NCBI GenBank assembly: GCA_049657775.1
Contig: JBASNZ010000115.1
Location: forward strand, 1-14,054
Length of the DNA: 14,054 nt
Reading direction: 5' to 3'
Source: JBASNZ01 sp049657775
GTDB lineage: Bacteria > Actinomycetota > Coriobacteriia > Anaerosomatales > Anaerosomataceae
Part shown: in pieces, positions 13,752 through 14,054 of the stretch
Layout: each line of letters opens with the position of its first letter
Position numbering within the stretch: position 1 is the first letter of the stretch
Translations under genes and position numbers: made by a program
Notes under the pieces: generated by a model
Database searches by the model: none
What the model saw: only the letters and a program-made list of their open reading frames with translations
What the model was told of the DNA's origin: nothing

Positions 13752-14054
13752 GTGCTGGCAGCAAAGACATCGCCGCAGCGCTGGTAGCCAAGGCGAGAGC
13801 CGAGCTGTTGCGCGCCGACGAACGGGTACCCGGTTCGGCGGCCGTCACTTCCGCCGGCGGACCGTTCGCGGCAGTCGTCCTGGTCAAGGGCGAGCCGGGT
13901 GCGACCGACCTGGAGCAGAGGCGCGCCCTTGCGGGCGAGGACGGAGAGGCTGCTCGCAAGGCGATCGCCGCGCTCGGCTACGACGGGCCGTTCTTCACAA
14001 CCATCTCCCGGCCCGTGAGGGCGGAGCCGGTCGCCGCCGCCGCGCGCCTACGGC
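13730..14054 (+). CDS. Unidentified protein, N-terminal part (runs off window)
   Basis: An open frame starts at GTG 13730-13732, overlaps the epimerase by 22 bases, and reaches the window edge after 108 codons. AAAGGA lies seven bases before the GTG. It encodes an Ala-rich helical start, then VVLVKGEPGATD, an AGEDGEAARKAIAALGY segment, and FFTTISRP. The order of a GEPG loop, a helix, and a strand before a short polar segment recalls the N-terminal motif region of uracil-DNA glycosylase-superfamily proteins. The match is loose and key active-site residues would lie beyond the window, so I leave the function open. The overlap with the epimerase indicates co-transcription. Confidence 0.6.
   Translation, partial: MVREGSVGAGSKDIAAALVAKARAELLRADERVPGSAAVTSAGGPFAAVVLVKGEPGATDLEQRRALAGEDGEAARKAIAALGYDGPFFTTISRPVRAEPVAAAARLR

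Overview
The window is GC-rich, densely packed DNA. Its gene content suggests an anaerobic or facultative actinomycete, most like the Coriobacteriia/OPB41-type Actinomycetota. Pointers are a nickel ECF transporter, hydrogenase maturation (HypF), CooT and DUF3842, a class E-like sortase, and GTG starts. The taxonomic call is inference from gene content only.

Left part (1-9602, all minus strand, read from high to low coordinates). A divergent promoter near 9681-9690 starts a long co-directional run. First comes a secreted, C-terminally anchored protein (7632-9602). It is followed by a PIN-membrane-TPR protein (6448-7593), thioredoxin reductase (5500-6447) and thioredoxin (5135-5464). Next is a metal-handling block: a DUF3842 protein (4694-5113), the nickel-binding protein CooT (4498-4692), an unknown 82-residue protein (4220-4468), and the ECF nickel/cobalt transporter NikMN-NikQ-NikO (1560-4132). 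The run ends with a zinc-ribbon/HEPN protein (912-1544) and the 5' part of hypF (1-907), which leaves the window. Import through NikMNQO, intracellular handling by CooT, and NiFe-hydrogenase active-site assembly by HypF together make nickel the more likely substrate than cobalt. hypF carries an in-frame, palindrome-bounded insertion of 40 codons.

Right part (9724-14054, plus strand). lon protease reads divergently from the secreted-protein gene, and the two promoters share one -10 region. Behind lon lie an 11-bp inverted repeat and two perfect 21-bp tandem repeats. Then comes a class E-like sortase (12212-12807) split by a one-base frameshift and carrying an 18-bp internal duplication. An NAD-dependent sugar epimerase (12810-13751) follows, and a gene overlapping its end (from 13730) leaves the window.

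No rRNA, tRNA, CRISPR array or IS transposase was seen. The most unusual items are the hypF insertion, the CooT-DUF3842-MCES trio, the PIN-TM-TPR fusion, the zinc-ribbon/HEPN protein and the decaying sortase locus.
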